A DNA stretch of 26,794 nt. Origin: Phycisphaerales bacterium UBA2266 (GTDB taxonomy: Bacteria > Planctomycetota > Phycisphaerae > Sedimentisphaerales > Anaerobacaceae). Every line of letters starts with the position of its first letter. The stretch's first letter is position 1. Shown piece by piece: positions 1 through 8,340 of the stretch. The notes below the pieces were generated by a model. The model saw only the letters and a program-made list of their open reading frames with translations, did no database searches and was not told the DNA's origin. The position numbers and the translations under genes were made by a program. The stretch covers positions 1,892 through 28,685 of the forward strand of contig DDXG01000298.1 of assembly GCA_002347125.1 (NCBI GenBank). Reading direction: 5' to 3'.

Positions 1-1562
1 CTGTCGAGCTTCTCCGGCCGACTGTTGCTGCCGTTGCCGGTGTCGACCTGGACCCGCATCTCCTCGGCGAAGTTGGCGCGGACGGAACGGGCCCAGATGA
101 ACTTGAAGGTGTCTTTCGCGTTGGGGGCCCAGACGAGGGCGGCGCGGGGGCTGAACATCCTCTCGGTGTAGGTATGGTCGTCGACGCGGGCCCCGATGAA
201 ACTTGATACGGTATCCGTAATGGTCCACTGGTGTTCGCCCAGGAATGAGATCATGTCCGTCGACCAGCGGGGCATCCGCAGGCCGGCGCCGGCGAACCGG
301 CTGTTGACGGGGCTGTCGAGGTGGGGCCAGCCGGGCGAGGGGAACCCGAATTCTTCATGGGAGTATTCGATACCGCCGGCGAGCTTGTGGTTGTCGCACA
401 GGTCGTGCTTGAACATCGCTTTGGCGTAGTATTCATCCTCGCGGTAGGCCTCGCTGATCGCATTCGACTGGAACCGCTCGAAGTCCATCATGTCGTAGCT
501 GAAAGCCAGTTCCATGTCGGTGCGTTCGCTCAGTTCGTCCTTATAGCCTACGTAGCCGGTGGCCTGCTGATAGCCGGAAGACGACTGCTGCAGCGGCTGC
601 ACCCAGTCGCCCCAGCCCCAGGGATAATGCGTCATCATGCCCTGGTCCCAGACGAACTGCCGGCCTCCGCGGGTGTAGCGGGCCCACATATCCCAGTTGC
701 CGCGTGTGACCTGGGCATGCATCTTCAGCGGCGGCAGGTTCCGGTGGGTCTCACCGTCGCGGTTGATCGACGGGTTCAGGAGCTTGTCGCCGGCCTGGTA
801 GCCGTCGCCGGGCAGGACCGGCCCGGGGTCGGCCGGGTCCCAGGGATAGGCGGCGTCCGGCGGGAAGTCGAAGCCGAAGACCTGCGGGGCGTCATGTTTG
901 TCGGCGCCGAGGTACTTGCCTACGCCGACATAGTAGAACACGCCGCCGTCATCGTCCTTGAACCGTTGGCCATGCTTGTACTCGCCGGAGTAGAATTCCT
1001 CGATGGCTCCGGCCCGGCCGGTGATTTCCGTTCCCTGGAAGGTGTCGGCGTTGTCGGTGACGATGCTGATGACCATGGAGACGGCGCCGGGACCGTAGAG
1101 GGCCGAGCCGGGGCCGCGAATGACGTCGATGTGGTGGATATCGCGGAGCATGACCAGGTCGCGTTCGCTGACGACGCCGTAGTGGGTGCGTTCGTTCATG
1201 ACGCGCCCGTTGACCAGCAGCAAGTACTTGTCGTCGCGGTCGTTGATAATGCCGCGCAGACCCAGGTGGTCCGCCTCCCAGTGGTGGCGGATCCATTGGA
1301 GGTTGGGCACATAGATATCGAGCAGCTCGTTGAGGCTGCGGGCGCCGGAGGCCTGTATCTGCTCGGCGGTGATGGTGGTGACGGCGGCGGGGACCATGCG
1401 CGGCCTCGACCGCGTGAGCGTGGCGGTCGAGTCGATTTCGATCTCCATCAACTGCTCGATGGACATGTCGAATAAGTTGGGCTCCTGGGCCGCTCCGGCG
1501 GCGCCGACGGTCGCGACCGCCCATAGCAGGGTAACCTGGAGCGAACTTCGTAATGCTCGCAT
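1..1562 (-). CDS. TonB-dependent outer-membrane receptor, N-terminal part (cut by window edge)
   Basis: The minus strand is open from an ATG at 1562 to the window edge, giving about 520 residues with no stop; the rest of the barrel lies outside. Residues 1-24 form a signal peptide ending in AAGAAQ. They are followed by FDMSIEQLMEIEIDST, a lead-in commonly seen just before the plug in this family. The plug follows: VPAAVTTITAEQIQASGARS, then LLDIYVPNLQW, LRGI, LLLVNGR, and the diagnostic VIRGPGSALYGPGAVSMVISI near residue 150. The remainder alternates aromatic-rich strands as in a 22-strand barrel. The family imports siderophores, vitamins or oligosaccharides through the outer membrane using TonB energy. 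The substrate cannot be read here, and no cobalamin riboswitch consensus was seen upstream. An AGGA about 10 nt before the ATG supports the start. Confidence 0.92.
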   Translation of the reverse strand, partial: MRALRSSLQVTLLWAVATVGAAGAAQEPNLFDMSIEQLMEIEIDSTATLTRSRPRMVPAAVTTITAEQIQASGARSLNELLDIYVPNLQWIRHHWEADHLGLRGIINDRDDKYLLLVNGRVMNERTHYGVVSERDLVMLRDIHHIDVIRGPGSALYGPGAVSMVISIVTDNADTFQGTEITGRAGAIEEFYSGEYKHGQRFKDDDGGVFYYVGVGKYLGADKHDAPQVFGFDFPPDAAYPWDPADPGPVLPGDGYQAGDKLLNPSINRDGETHRNLPPLKMHAQVTRGNWDMWARYTRGGRQFVWDQGMMTHYPWGWGDWVQPLQQSSSGYQQATGYVGYKDELSERTDMELAFSYDMMDFERFQSNAISEAYREDEYYAKAMFKHDLCDNHKLAGGIEYSHEEFGFPSPGWPHLDSPVNSRFAGAGLRMPRWSTDMISFLGEHQWTITDTVSSFIGARVDDHTYTERMFSPRAALVWAPNAKDTFKFIWARSVRANFAEEMRVQVDTGNGSNSRPEKLD

Positions 1563-2062
1563 AGACTACGATTCCTGACAGAACTCGTTGATGCTAGGAA
1601 ATCGTCCACATCGCGGGCTCTCTTCAGGCACAACCGGCCGGACGACCGGCATTAAGCCGGCAAAGGGACATCGGCCGCCGTCCGGCCGCGGACCCGGCCC
1701 CCCACGCGGCAACCATGACGGGCCTGATCGAGGCCGGCCGGCGCGGAACCCGATAATCACATGGATATCGAGCCGATAACGGGCACGACCGACGGATGGG
1801 CGGCCTGAATGTCCGCGGCGGCGGTCAACGAGCACCTCCGGCAAGGAACGCCGGGGCCATTGGGCATGATTCCAGTGCGGCTTGGGAAAAGGCTAGGTCG
1901 TCCCATAAGTCAGGAAAGCGTTGACAGACCCCCAAAGCGACGTGAGAATACTCGGAATCCGCGCGGGCCCGGTTTCTCAGTGTGCTGTTCGTGGCCCGTG
2001 GGCGGGTCACGATGGGTATTCGCCGGGAACAGACGGCAACGCACGTACTGGAGGTCAAGGAT
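1563..2062. other. Divergent 500-bp intergenic region between receptor and transporter
   Basis: No convincing gene is present. On the receptor side the leader is very GC-rich, with small hairpins built from CCGG/GCCGG words (for example CCGGC, 5-nt loop, GCCGG at 1646-1660). A sigma70-like promoter sits on the transporter side at 1921-1949. The transporter frame stays open upstream to 1982, but the strong ribosome-binding site lies directly before the ATG at 2063, so the upstream part is probably leader. I looked for cobalamin-box-like conserved words ahead of the receptor and did not find them. Confidence 0.6.
1921..1949 (+). promoter_or_regulatory. Putative sigma70-type promoter for the transporter operon
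   Basis: A perfect TTGACA at 1921-1926 is followed after 17 bp by GAGAAT at 1944-1949, four of six matches to TATAAT. Transcription would start near 1956, leaving a leader of about 105 nt before the ATG at 2063. This is a pattern match only. Confidence 0.45.
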
Positions 2063-3814
2063 ATGGCGGCTAACGAATCGGATGCCCGCGTCAGGGCCGT
2101 TACGCACATGAACCCCCGCATCGAGCAGGATCGCAAACTGATCGTCGATGCGCGGGCCAAAGGCAAAGGCGCCCTGGCCAAGACCTTCATCCGGTTGTCC
2201 GGGCCCGGATGGCTCCAGAGCGGCATCACGGTCGGTGGCGTGTCATTCTCCTCGAGCCTGTTCCTGGGCGTGTTGACAGGCTACAATTTCCTCTGGCTGC
2301 AACCGGTGGCGATGATCGTGGGAATCGTCATGCTGGCGGCGATCTCCTACATCACGCTTTCGACGGGCAAACGGCCGCTCAGGGAGATCAATACGCATGT
2401 GAGCCCCGTGCTGGGCTGGAGCTGGCTGCTGGCGTCGATGGCGGCGAACCTCGTGTGGTCGATGCCGCAGTTCACCCTGGCCACGCGGGCGGTTCAGCAG
2501 AACCTGCTGCCCAGCGTCATCGGGCCGGATGTCGTGCCGGACCCGTGGGGTAGGGCGATTGTCGTCGGTTGTGTTCTGGTGATATGCATCATCGTAACGA
2601 TGTTCTATGGGGCCGGGGGGCGCGGCGCAAAGATATTCGAGTTCATCATCAAAGGGATTGTCAGCCTCATCGTGCTGTGTTTCTTCGCGGCGGTGATCAA
2701 GCTGGTGTTCGAAGGGGCCGTGCCCGGCGGCAAAATCCTGCGGGGGCTGGTTCCCGATCCGCGGTACTTCTTCAAGCCGGTCGAGACCCTGGCGCCTTAC
2801 CTGGCGGCGGTGGGGGAGGATTGCCGGGTGTTCTGGACGCACCTGATCGTTACTCAGCAACGGGACGTGTTTATCGGCGCCGCCGCCGCCGCGGTAGGCA
2901 TCAATATGACGTTTCTGTTTCCCTATTCGATGCTCCGCAAGGGCTGGGACAGGGATTTCCGCGGGCTGGCGATATTCGACCTGTCCACGGGCTTGTTCAT
3001 ACCGTTCGTTCTGGCGACGAGTTTCGTGGTCATTGCCTCGGCGTCGCGCTTCCACACGGTTCCGGCGCCGGGTTTTGTGCCCGATACGCCCGGCGGCCGG
3101 ATAACCGAGGCCCCCGCGCCTAATCTTGTGGGGTCGTACAACGATCTGCTGGCGCAGCGCGTGAAATTCGAGATGGGCGAGCAGACCTTTTCACAGCTTT
3201 CGGATGTGCAGAAGCAGCAACGGGCCGCCGAGTTGCCACACGCGGACAAGGTCATGGCCGCCATGCTCGTCAAGCGGGATAACTACAATATGGCCAAGGC
3301 TCTGGAGCCCCTGACGGGCAATGTGGTGGCCCAGTATCTGTTCGGGCTCGGCGTACTGGGACTGGGTATCAGCGCCGCGACGATGTTGATGGCGATCAAC
3401 GGGCTTTGCCTGTGCGAGATGCTCAATCGGCCGCTCAAGGGCTGGACCCAGCGGATCGGAATGCTGATGGTCTCTGTCGGCGCGATCGGGGCCATCGTCT
3501 GGAAGCAGCCGGCGCCGTGGCTGGCGATGCCCACGTCGGTGTTCTGCATCATCCTGATTCCCATCGCGTATGTGACGTTCCTTCTGATGATGAACCAGAA
3601 GACCCTGATGGGCAACGACATGCCGCGCGGCGGAATGCGAGTGCTGTGGAACGTCCTGATGATCATCACCGTGGCCGTAACCATATTCATCAGCGGCTGG
3701 AGCCTGTGGTCGCGGCTGAAGTCGTGGAGCATACCGGTGGTCGCGGTCTTCATCGGGCTTGTCGTGGTGGTTCACTTTGTCCGCAAGGGTCGGGGGCGAA
3801 CGGCGACAGCATGA
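2063..3814 (+). CDS. Nramp-fold (APC superfamily) membrane transporter lacking canonical metal-binding motifs
   Basis: This 583-residue protein has about eleven to twelve hydrophobic segments. The start at 2063 is chosen because GGAGG (2050-2054) sits 8 nt upstream; an earlier GTG in frame at 1982 has no such site. The first membrane segment, GPGWLQSGITVGGVSFSSS (about residues 47-65) followed by GYNFLWLQP, aligns by eye with the TM1 region of the Nramp/SLC11 family. The family's DPGN motif is not there, and the later segment around GINMTFLFPYSML does not contain the TM6 MPH motif. The fold therefore suggests secondary transport while the substrate is unlikely to be Mn/Fe as in classical members. 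A soluble insert of about 90 residues (APGFVPDTPGGRITEAPAP...) interrupts the helices near residue 360. The stop overlaps the next start (ATGA), so the two genes are probably translated together. Confidence 0.75.
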   Translation: MAANESDARVRAVTHMNPRIEQDRKLIVDARAKGKGALAKTFIRLSGPGWLQSGITVGGVSFSSSLFLGVLTGYNFLWLQPVAMIVGIVMLAAISYITLSTGKRPLREINTHVSPVLGWSWLLASMAANLVWSMPQFTLATRAVQQNLLPSVIGPDVVPDPWGRAIVVGCVLVICIIVTMFYGAGGRGAKIFEFIIKGIVSLIVLCFFAAVIKLVFEGAVPGGKILRGLVPDPRYFFKPVETLAPYLAAVGEDCRVFWTHLIVTQQRDVFIGAAAAAVGINMTFLFPYSMLRKGWDRDFRGLAIFDLSTGLFIPFVLATSFVVIASASRFHTVPAPGFVPDTPGGRITEAPAPNLVGSYNDLLAQRVKFEMGEQTFSQLSDVQKQQRAAELPHADKVMAAMLVKRDNYNMAKALEPLTGNVVAQYLFGLGVLGLGISAATMLMAINGLCLCEMLNRPLKGWTQRIGMLMVSVGAIGAIVWKQPAPWLAMPTSVFCIILIPIAYVTFLLMMNQKTLMGNDMPRGGMRVLWNVLMIITVAVTIFISGWSLWSRLKSWSIPVVAVFIGLVVVVHFVRKGRGRTATA

Positions 3815-4842
3815 CGAACAAGCAGTGGCAACAATTGCTGGCGGTCATCGGCGGCGAGGTGTTCGATCCGCCGCCGACGGGTTTTATCATCGACAGTCCC
3901 TGGCTGCCGGGTTGGGCGGGTCTGTCGATCATGGACTACTACGCCTCGGAGCGGTCGTGGCTGGATGCGAATCTCCACGCGGTCCGCAGTTTTCCGGATA
4001 CGTGGTTTCTGCCGGGCTTCTGGTCGGAGTTCGGGATGTGCACGGAGCCGTCGGCGTTCGGGGCCCGGTGTCGGTGGTCCGAGAATGACTTCCCGCACGC
4101 CGACAAGGTCATCGGCCGCATCGAGGACATTGCGGACCTCCCCAAGCCGGACCCCGCGACGGACGGCCTGCTGCCGTTCGTGCTCAAGCGGCTGGAGCAC
4201 GCGGCGGATCGGATCGCCGGCGCCGGCCATGCGATTCGGTTTGCGGTGGCGCGGGGGCCTTTGAATATCGCATCGTTTCTCATGGGCGCCACCGAGTTCC
4301 TGATGGCCATTCGCACGGACCCGCAGCCGATAGCCCGGCTGCTGGAGACGATCACAGAGTTCACCGTGGACTGGCTGAGGCTGCAGAAGACCCGGTTTGA
4401 CAGCATCGACGGGATTCTCATTCTCGATGACATCGTGGGGTTCCTCGGAGAAGAGGACTTTGAAGCGTCGGCGAAACCCTATCTGGCGCGGATATTCAAG
4501 GCGTTCGAGGCGTCGGTGCGGTTCTTTCATAACGACGCCGGCGGGCTGGTGTGTGCGCCGCATCTGGCGGGGCTGGGGGTGAATCTGTTCAATTTCAGCC
4601 ATAACCACAGTCTGGGGCAGATGAAAGAGTTGACCGGCGGAGAGGTGACGCTTCTGGGCAACATCCCGCCGCGGGATGTGCTGGCGTCCGGCACGCCGCA
4701 GCAGGTGCGCGAGGCGGTCGGCGCGGCGCTGGGGTCGGTGAAGGACAGGCGCCGTTTGATTGTGTCGTGTGGAGGAGGCATGCCGCCGGGGGTCCCGACG
4801 GAGAATATCGAAGCGTTTCTACAGGCGGTGGAGGCGGGGTGA
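3811..4842 (+). CDS. Uroporphyrinogen-decarboxylase-family protein (URO-D / MtaA-like)
   Basis: This 343-residue protein begins at an ATG that overlaps the transporter stop by four bases. Features of the URO-D TIM-barrel family are present: PHADKVIGRIEDIADLPKPD, the central FAVARGPLNIASFLMGATEF, ILILDDIVGFLGEEDFEA, NLFNFSHNHSLGQMKEL, LLGNIPPRDVLASGTPQQV and the terminal LIVSCGGGMPPGVPTENIEAF. Bacterial relatives next to transporters are often methyltransferase-like (MtaA/CmuA group) rather than heme-pathway enzymes, and the divergence from HemE suggests the same here. The usual zinc HxC motif in the methyltransferases appears as FHND, so one expected cysteine is absent, though a cysteine near the C terminus remains. 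Substrate and partner are unknown; overlap with the transporter suggests it handles what that protein imports. Confidence 0.8.
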   Translation: MTNKQWQQLLAVIGGEVFDPPPTGFIIDSPWLPGWAGLSIMDYYASERSWLDANLHAVRSFPDTWFLPGFWSEFGMCTEPSAFGARCRWSENDFPHADKVIGRIEDIADLPKPDPATDGLLPFVLKRLEHAADRIAGAGHAIRFAVARGPLNIASFLMGATEFLMAIRTDPQPIARLLETITEFTVDWLRLQKTRFDSIDGILILDDIVGFLGEEDFEASAKPYLARIFKAFEASVRFFHNDAGGLVCAPHLAGLGVNLFNFSHNHSLGQMKELTGGEVTLLGNIPPRDVLASGTPQQVREAVGAALGSVKDRRRLIVSCGGGMPPGVPTENIEAFLQAVEAG

Positions 4843-4971
4843 GCCGGGATGTCGCGGCGGGGATATGAGTGAGGGGGTTGACAGCGGCATTGGGAAGGGG
4901 GATGTTATCGGCATGACAGGTTTGGCCGCGGGTGTTGGGGCGGCCGGATTGAGCGGCTATGGAGACCACAG

Positions 4972-5295
4972 ATGGGCCGAAGTGTGCTGAGCATTATGGT
5001 CGTGGCGGTCGCCGCCTTGCTGGCGCCGGCCGGTTGTGACAGCGACACATCCGGGGTTCTGCGCATGGGCGGCGGGCCATCGTCGGATATGGGTGTCCGG
5101 CCGCCGAGCGGGTTTGACAGCGCCGTGCCGGCCGCGGGGGATGCCGAGGTCGTCGAGGTTCGGATCAGCAACACGGACGGGTCGGTCAGCACGGTGAAGC
5201 TGCGCAAGCGCGGGTCGTCGTACGTTGGCCCGCAGGGGGAGAGCTACGGCGAACTGCCCACAGAGGCGCAACTCAAGAACGCCTATGGTTTCTGA
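4972..5295 (+). CDS. Small exported protein, probable lipoprotein
   Basis: This 107-residue protein begins at an ATG with GGAG about 7 nt upstream. Its N terminus, MGRSVLSIMVVAVAALLAPAGC, is a short charged segment, a hydrophobic stretch and a cysteine at residue 22, which looks like a lipoprotein signal; the residue at -3 is proline, so the lipobox is imperfect. The C-terminal half has VVEVRISNTDGSVSTVKLRK followed by YVGPQGESYGELPTEAQLKN and a terminal AYGF. I associate that tail with small planctomycete lipoproteins of unknown function, from memory only. It lies 129 bp after the URO-D-like gene on the same strand and may share its transcript. A function cannot be assigned. Confidence 0.7.
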   Translation: MGRSVLSIMVVAVAALLAPAGCDSDTSGVLRMGGGPSSDMGVRPPSGFDSAVPAAGDAEVVEVRISNTDGSVSTVKLRKRGSSYVGPQGESYGELPTEAQLKNAYGF

Positions 5296-5373
5296 TCGCC
5301 CGTGAGGAAGCCGGCGTGTGTGAATCAGCCGCCCAGGCGGCGAGGCGCCGGGATGTTCGATGTGCGCGGCGGG

Positions 5374-6174
5374 TCAGAAAGGGTGATACAACTGGCGCAC
5401 ATCGGTGGGGGTCTGGTGCGGGGGGTTGGGCCAGTTCAGGGTACCGAAGATGAATTCGCCGGCCTGCCGGATCATGACTCCGGGCATGCAAGGGCACATT
5501 TCGAATGAGCCGATGATGTCGTTGTCGAATCGCATGAGGGTTTCGAGGAGGTAGTCCCAGTTCTCGCGGGCTATGCCGCCGGCCAGGCCGGGGCGTTCGT
5601 GGTCGTCGATGAAGCCGTAGTTGTCGGTCAGGTGCAGGTGGGAGATGCGCGGGGCCAGTGCGTCGACGTACTGCTTGAAGTCGTGGTCGGGGTCGAGATT
5701 GGCGTGACCGGTGTCGAGGCAGTATCGCAGGCTGTCGAAGACCTCGCCGGCTTTCTTCATCACAGGCAGGGGACCGGTTTCCAGACAGAGGGAGACACCT
5801 GATGTAGTGGCGCGATGAATGACCTCGGCGGCGAAGTCGTAGCCATCGCGGTCGAGGTTCTGGCTGATTCGCAGGCTGGGCAGGTCGGCGACGAGGTGGG
5901 CGCCAAGCATCTTGGCGCACTGCAGTTGTTCGTCCCATTGTTCGAGGCTGGGGCGGTCGTTTCGGGTCCGCATGGCGACGAGCATGCCGTCGGTGGCCGC
6001 CTTGAGCCGGGCCCAGTTCCTGCGTTCGTAGCGACAGTCGTCGAGGCCCCTGATGCTGGGCCAGAGTTCGACGCCGAAGCCGAGGGATCGCAGGAACTGA
6101 CATTCCTGTTCGAGGCTCAGGCGGGTTTCTCGCCACCAGAATATCATGGTCGATACGACATAACGGATACGCAT
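5374..6174 (-). CDS. Sugar phosphate isomerase/epimerase-like TIM-barrel protein
   Basis: This 266-residue protein fits the xylose-isomerase-like / AP-endonuclease-2 barrel family in length and motif order: LGFGVELW near the N terminus, CLETGPLP (metal Glu), YCLDTGHANLD (Asp and His), ISHLHLTDNYG (His) and IIGSFEM (Glu). These are the usual divalent-metal ligands at the C-terminal ends of the strands. Members isomerise or epimerise sugars, inositols or related compounds; the substrate is not readable. There is no signal peptide, so it is cytoplasmic. GGAG lies 8 nt before the ATG at 6174. It is transcribed alone, convergent with the lipoprotein gene and divergent from rpmE. Confidence 0.85.
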   Translation of the reverse strand: MRIRYVVSTMIFWWRETRLSLEQECQFLRSLGFGVELWPSIRGLDDCRYERRNWARLKAATDGMLVAMRTRNDRPSLEQWDEQLQCAKMLGAHLVADLPSLRISQNLDRDGYDFAAEVIHRATTSGVSLCLETGPLPVMKKAGEVFDSLRYCLDTGHANLDPDHDFKQYVDALAPRISHLHLTDNYGFIDDHERPGLAGGIARENWDYLLETLMRFDNDIIGSFEMCPCMPGVMIRQAGEFIFGTLNWPNPPHQTPTDVRQLYHPF

Positions 6175-6371
6175 GGCATCGTCTCCATATCAGGTGCAAA
6201 AGCGGCCTGCCAGGCTCACAATCTTATGTGTATCGTGGAAAATGGGCCGGCGGTCCAGATTTTGTTGGGAAATCGTGGTTTTTGTTGTGTTTGCGACGGT
6301 TTTGGCGGCCCGGCGGAATCGCCAATGACGGGTCTGAAGGGGGAAAACCGCCCGGATGGGCGAAATTTCTG

Positions 6372-6399
6372 TTGAAATGCGCCGACTGGCCGCTACACT
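6372..6399 (+). promoter_or_regulatory. Putative sigma70-type promoter of rpmE
   Basis: TTGAAA (6372-6377), 16 bp spacer, TACACT (6394-6399). The predicted start lies near 6406, which leaves a short leader that includes CGGAG at 6418-6422, 8 nt from the rpmE ATG. Confidence 0.5.
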
Positions 6400-6430
6400 A
6401 CGGGATTCTGGAATTCTCGGAGTATCAGCC

Positions 6431-6661
6431 ATGAAGAAAGACATACATCCCGAATACCATACGGTTACGGTGCGTTGCGGCTGCGGCGGCACATTTGAGA
6501 CGCGCAGCACGTCGAAGGAAATCCATGCGGAAATCTGCTCCATGTGCCACCCGTTCTATACGGGCAAGCAGAAGTTCGTCGATACGGCCGGCCGCATTGA
6601 GCGTTTCCAGAAGAAATACGGCACCAACTACGGCAAGAGAGACCAAGCCAAGCAGCAATAG
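6431..6661 (+). CDS. rpmE: 50S ribosomal protein L31 (zinc-binding type)
   Basis: This 76-residue protein begins MKKDIHPEYHTVTVRCGCGG, the classic L31 opening, and continues to CSMCHPFYTGKQKFVDTAGR and a basic tail. Cys16, Cys18, Cys36 and Cys39 form the CxC...CxxC zinc site, so this is the zinc-containing paralogue rather than the cysteine-free form made under zinc limitation. L31 bridges the large and small ribosomal subunits. The start is supported by CGGAG 8 nt upstream. A promoter precedes it and a terminator follows, so most transcripts probably end before prfA; adjacency of rpmE and prfA is common in bacteria. Confidence 0.98.
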   Translation: MKKDIHPEYHTVTVRCGCGGTFETRSTSKEIHAEICSMCHPFYTGKQKFVDTAGRIERFQKKYGTNYGKRDQAKQQ

Positions 6662-6683
6662 CTGCCCCGGTGCGCCACATAAA

Positions 6684-6722
6684 GGCTCCTACCCCGCGAT
6701 TGCCGGGATAGGGGCTTTTTTT
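6684..6722 (+). terminator. Rho-independent terminator after rpmE
   Basis: GCTCCTA pairs with TAGGGGC (one G-T pair), and the stem continues with CCC/GGG after one mismatch. It is followed directly by seven T residues at 6716-6722. It begins 22 nt after the rpmE stop and separates rpmE from prfA. Confidence 0.85.
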
Positions 6723-6799
6723 GCTCCGTCGCGGCATGCCCTGCGATGAGAAAAGGGCCCGACCGCCGCTTGGATGGCAAACCCGCCTGAGGACCCCTC

Positions 6800-7888
6800 A
6801 TGGTCGCAAGAACCGACAGTCTGATTCGCAAGCTCGACGAGATGGAGGCTCGATACGTGGAGATCGACCAGGCGTTGGCCGACCCGGCGGTGGCCTCCAA
6901 CTCGCACAAGCTGGTGGCGCTGGTCAAAGAGCAGGGCAAGCTCAAGGCAACCGTCGGCAAGTACCGCCGCTACAGGCAGGCCCAGGCGGGCATCGCGGAC
7001 GCCAGGGGGATTGTGGCCGACCCCCACACGGATGAGGAGTTTCGCGGCCTGGCCGAGGCGGAGATCGCCGAACTTGAGGACAAGAGCGAAGCATTGCTCC
7101 AGGAGATGCAGGACACCCTGGTGATGGCCGACGACATGCACGTGGACGCCATCATCATGGAAATCCGCGCCGGCACCGGCGGTGAAGAGGCGGCGCTGTT
7201 CGCCCGCGACCTGTACGAAATGTATACCCGCTACGCCGAGCACCGACACTGGAAGGTCGAGCAACTCAGTTTCAGTGTCAGCGAGAAGGGCGGATTCCGC
7301 GAGGTCATCCTCGCCGTCAAGGGACCGGGCGTCTGGGCGGAGATGGGCTATGAAGGCGGGGGCCACAGGGTGCAGCGGGTCCCGGAGACGGAGGCCCAGG
7401 GGCGGATCCACACCTCGGCGGCGACGGTGGCGGTCCTCCCGGAGCCGGAGGAGCTGGATATCGAGATCAGCCCGGACGACGTGATCGAGCAGGTGTGCCG
7501 CTCCGGCGGACCAGGCGGCCAGAGCGTCAACAAGCTCAGTTCCGCCATCCGACTGGAGCACATCCCGACAGGCATTACGGTCTCGATGCAGGACGAGAAA
7601 TCCCAGCACAAGAACCGGGCGAAGGCCTGGCGGATTCTGCGCTCGCGGGTATACGAACACTTCGAGAGCCAAAAGCGCGCGGAGCGCGATTCGCAGCGCA
7701 AGAACATGATCGGCTCCGGCGACCGCTCGCAGAAGATACGGACCTACAACTTCCCTCAGAACCGCGTAACCGACCACCGCATCGGCCTGTCGCTGTACAA
7801 CCTGGACAAGATCATCACGGGCGCTATGGGCGAACTGGTCGAGGCGCTGAAGCAGTACGACAAGCAGCAGAGACTGGCGAGACTGTGA
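6800..7888 (+). CDS. prfA: Peptide chain release factor 1
   Basis: This 362-residue protein matches RF1 in length and layout. The N-terminal helical domain occupies about residues 1-100. The stop-codon recognition motif is PET at residues 195-197, a PxT form typical of RF1 (RF2 carries SPF), within GHRVQRVPETEAQGRIHTS. The catalytic GGQ is at residues 239-241 (RSGGPGGQSVNK), followed by LEHIPTGITVSMQDEKSQHKN. RF1 reads UAA and UAG and triggers peptidyl-tRNA hydrolysis in the ribosome. A GAGGA-like ribosome site lies upstream. The methyltransferase prmC, often next in this cluster, is not here; an unrelated S23-type gene follows. Confidence 0.98.
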   Translation: MVARTDSLIRKLDEMEARYVEIDQALADPAVASNSHKLVALVKEQGKLKATVGKYRRYRQAQAGIADARGIVADPHTDEEFRGLAEAEIAELEDKSEALLQEMQDTLVMADDMHVDAIIMEIRAGTGGEEAALFARDLYEMYTRYAEHRHWKVEQLSFSVSEKGGFREVILAVKGPGVWAEMGYEGGGHRVQRVPETEAQGRIHTSAATVAVLPEPEELDIEISPDDVIEQVCRSGGPGGQSVNKLSSAIRLEHIPTGITVSMQDEKSQHKNRAKAWRILRSRVYEHFESQKRAERDSQRKNMIGSGDRSQKIRTYNFPQNRVTDHRIGLSLYNLDKIITGAMGELVEALKQYDKQQRLARL

Positions 7889-7890
7889 AA

Positions 7891-7918
7891 GACCATAGAC
7901 CATAGACCGTAGACCTTA
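7891..7918. repeat. Heptanucleotide tandem array (GACCATA type)
   Basis: Four consecutive 7-nt units: GACCATA, GACCATA, GACCGTA, GACCTTA. The array starts 3 nt after the prfA stop and ends 12 nt before the next start. Other arrays in this window have the same 7-nt period but different words. Confidence 0.85.
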
Positions 7919-7930
7919 TACAAGGATGCA

Positions 7931-8296
7931 ATGGGTAGGGATTTCAGGAAAGTGAAGGCATGGCAGCTTGCGGATGATTTCGCAGTGGCTGTATATGCGG
8001 CGACGAAGTCGTTCCCCAGGGACGAACTGTACGGCTTGACGTCACAGGTTCGACGGGCTGTCGTATCCGTGGCGGCGAACATAGCCGAGGGCGCGGCCAG
8101 AGAACACAAACGGCAATACCTCAACTTCCTGTACACCGCGCGAGGTTCCTTGGCGGAGGTTCAATACCTCCTTCACTTCGCGAATCGGATTGGCTATCTC
8201 GCTTGCCAGGTATACGATTCTCTGGACGCTTCGTGTGTGGAACTTGCGCGAACGCTCGCCGGACTGATAGGCGCCGTGGCAAAGGAATGTGACTAG
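7931..8296 (+). CDS. Four-helix-bundle protein, S23 family
   Basis: This 121-residue protein has the hallmarks of the 23S rRNA intervening-sequence/S23 family: FRKVKAWQLADDFAVAVY, the FPRDELYGLTSQVRRAVVSVAANIAEGAAR core, and YLNFLYTARGSLAEVQYLL. It is predicted all-helical and cytoplasmic. The family forms pentamers of four-helix bundles. Some members are encoded in rRNA intervening sequences, but many, like this one, are free-standing with unknown function. AAGGA sits 6 nt before the ATG. It lies between two heptamer arrays (7891-7918 and 8341-8365), so the gene may have moved independently of its housekeeping neighbours. Confidence 0.9.
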   Translation: MGRDFRKVKAWQLADDFAVAVYAATKSFPRDELYGLTSQVRRAVVSVAANIAEGAAREHKRQYLNFLYTARGSLAEVQYLLHFANRIGYLACQVYDSLDASCVELARTLAGLIGAVAKECD

Positions 8297-8340
8297 ACCG
8301 ACCGCAGTGCCTGTCCGGCACATCCAACGGGCGTCAGCGG

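Noticed and set aside
321..1475. 384-codon plus-strand frame with hydrophobic residues
   Set aside because: It is antisense to the TonB-dependent receptor, whose motifs are unmistakable; the frame arises from GC-rich codon bias.
1563..1850. Possible cobalamin riboswitch ahead of the TonB receptor
   Set aside because: I did not find the conserved B12-box or neighbouring conserved words; only generic GC-rich hairpins are present.
2243..3055. 270-codon minus-strand frame
   Set aside because: It lies wholly antisense to the transporter and is rich in Arg, His and Gln, as shadow frames of GC-rich genes are.
4865..4990. Possible 41-residue glycine-rich peptide before the small lipoprotein
   Set aside because: It has no clear ribosome site, overlaps the lipoprotein start by 19 bp, and has no recognisable features.
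5326..5345. Hairpin CCGCC/GGCGG between the lipoprotein and isomerase genes
   Set aside because: The stem is short and no T-run follows on either strand, so it is not called as a terminator.
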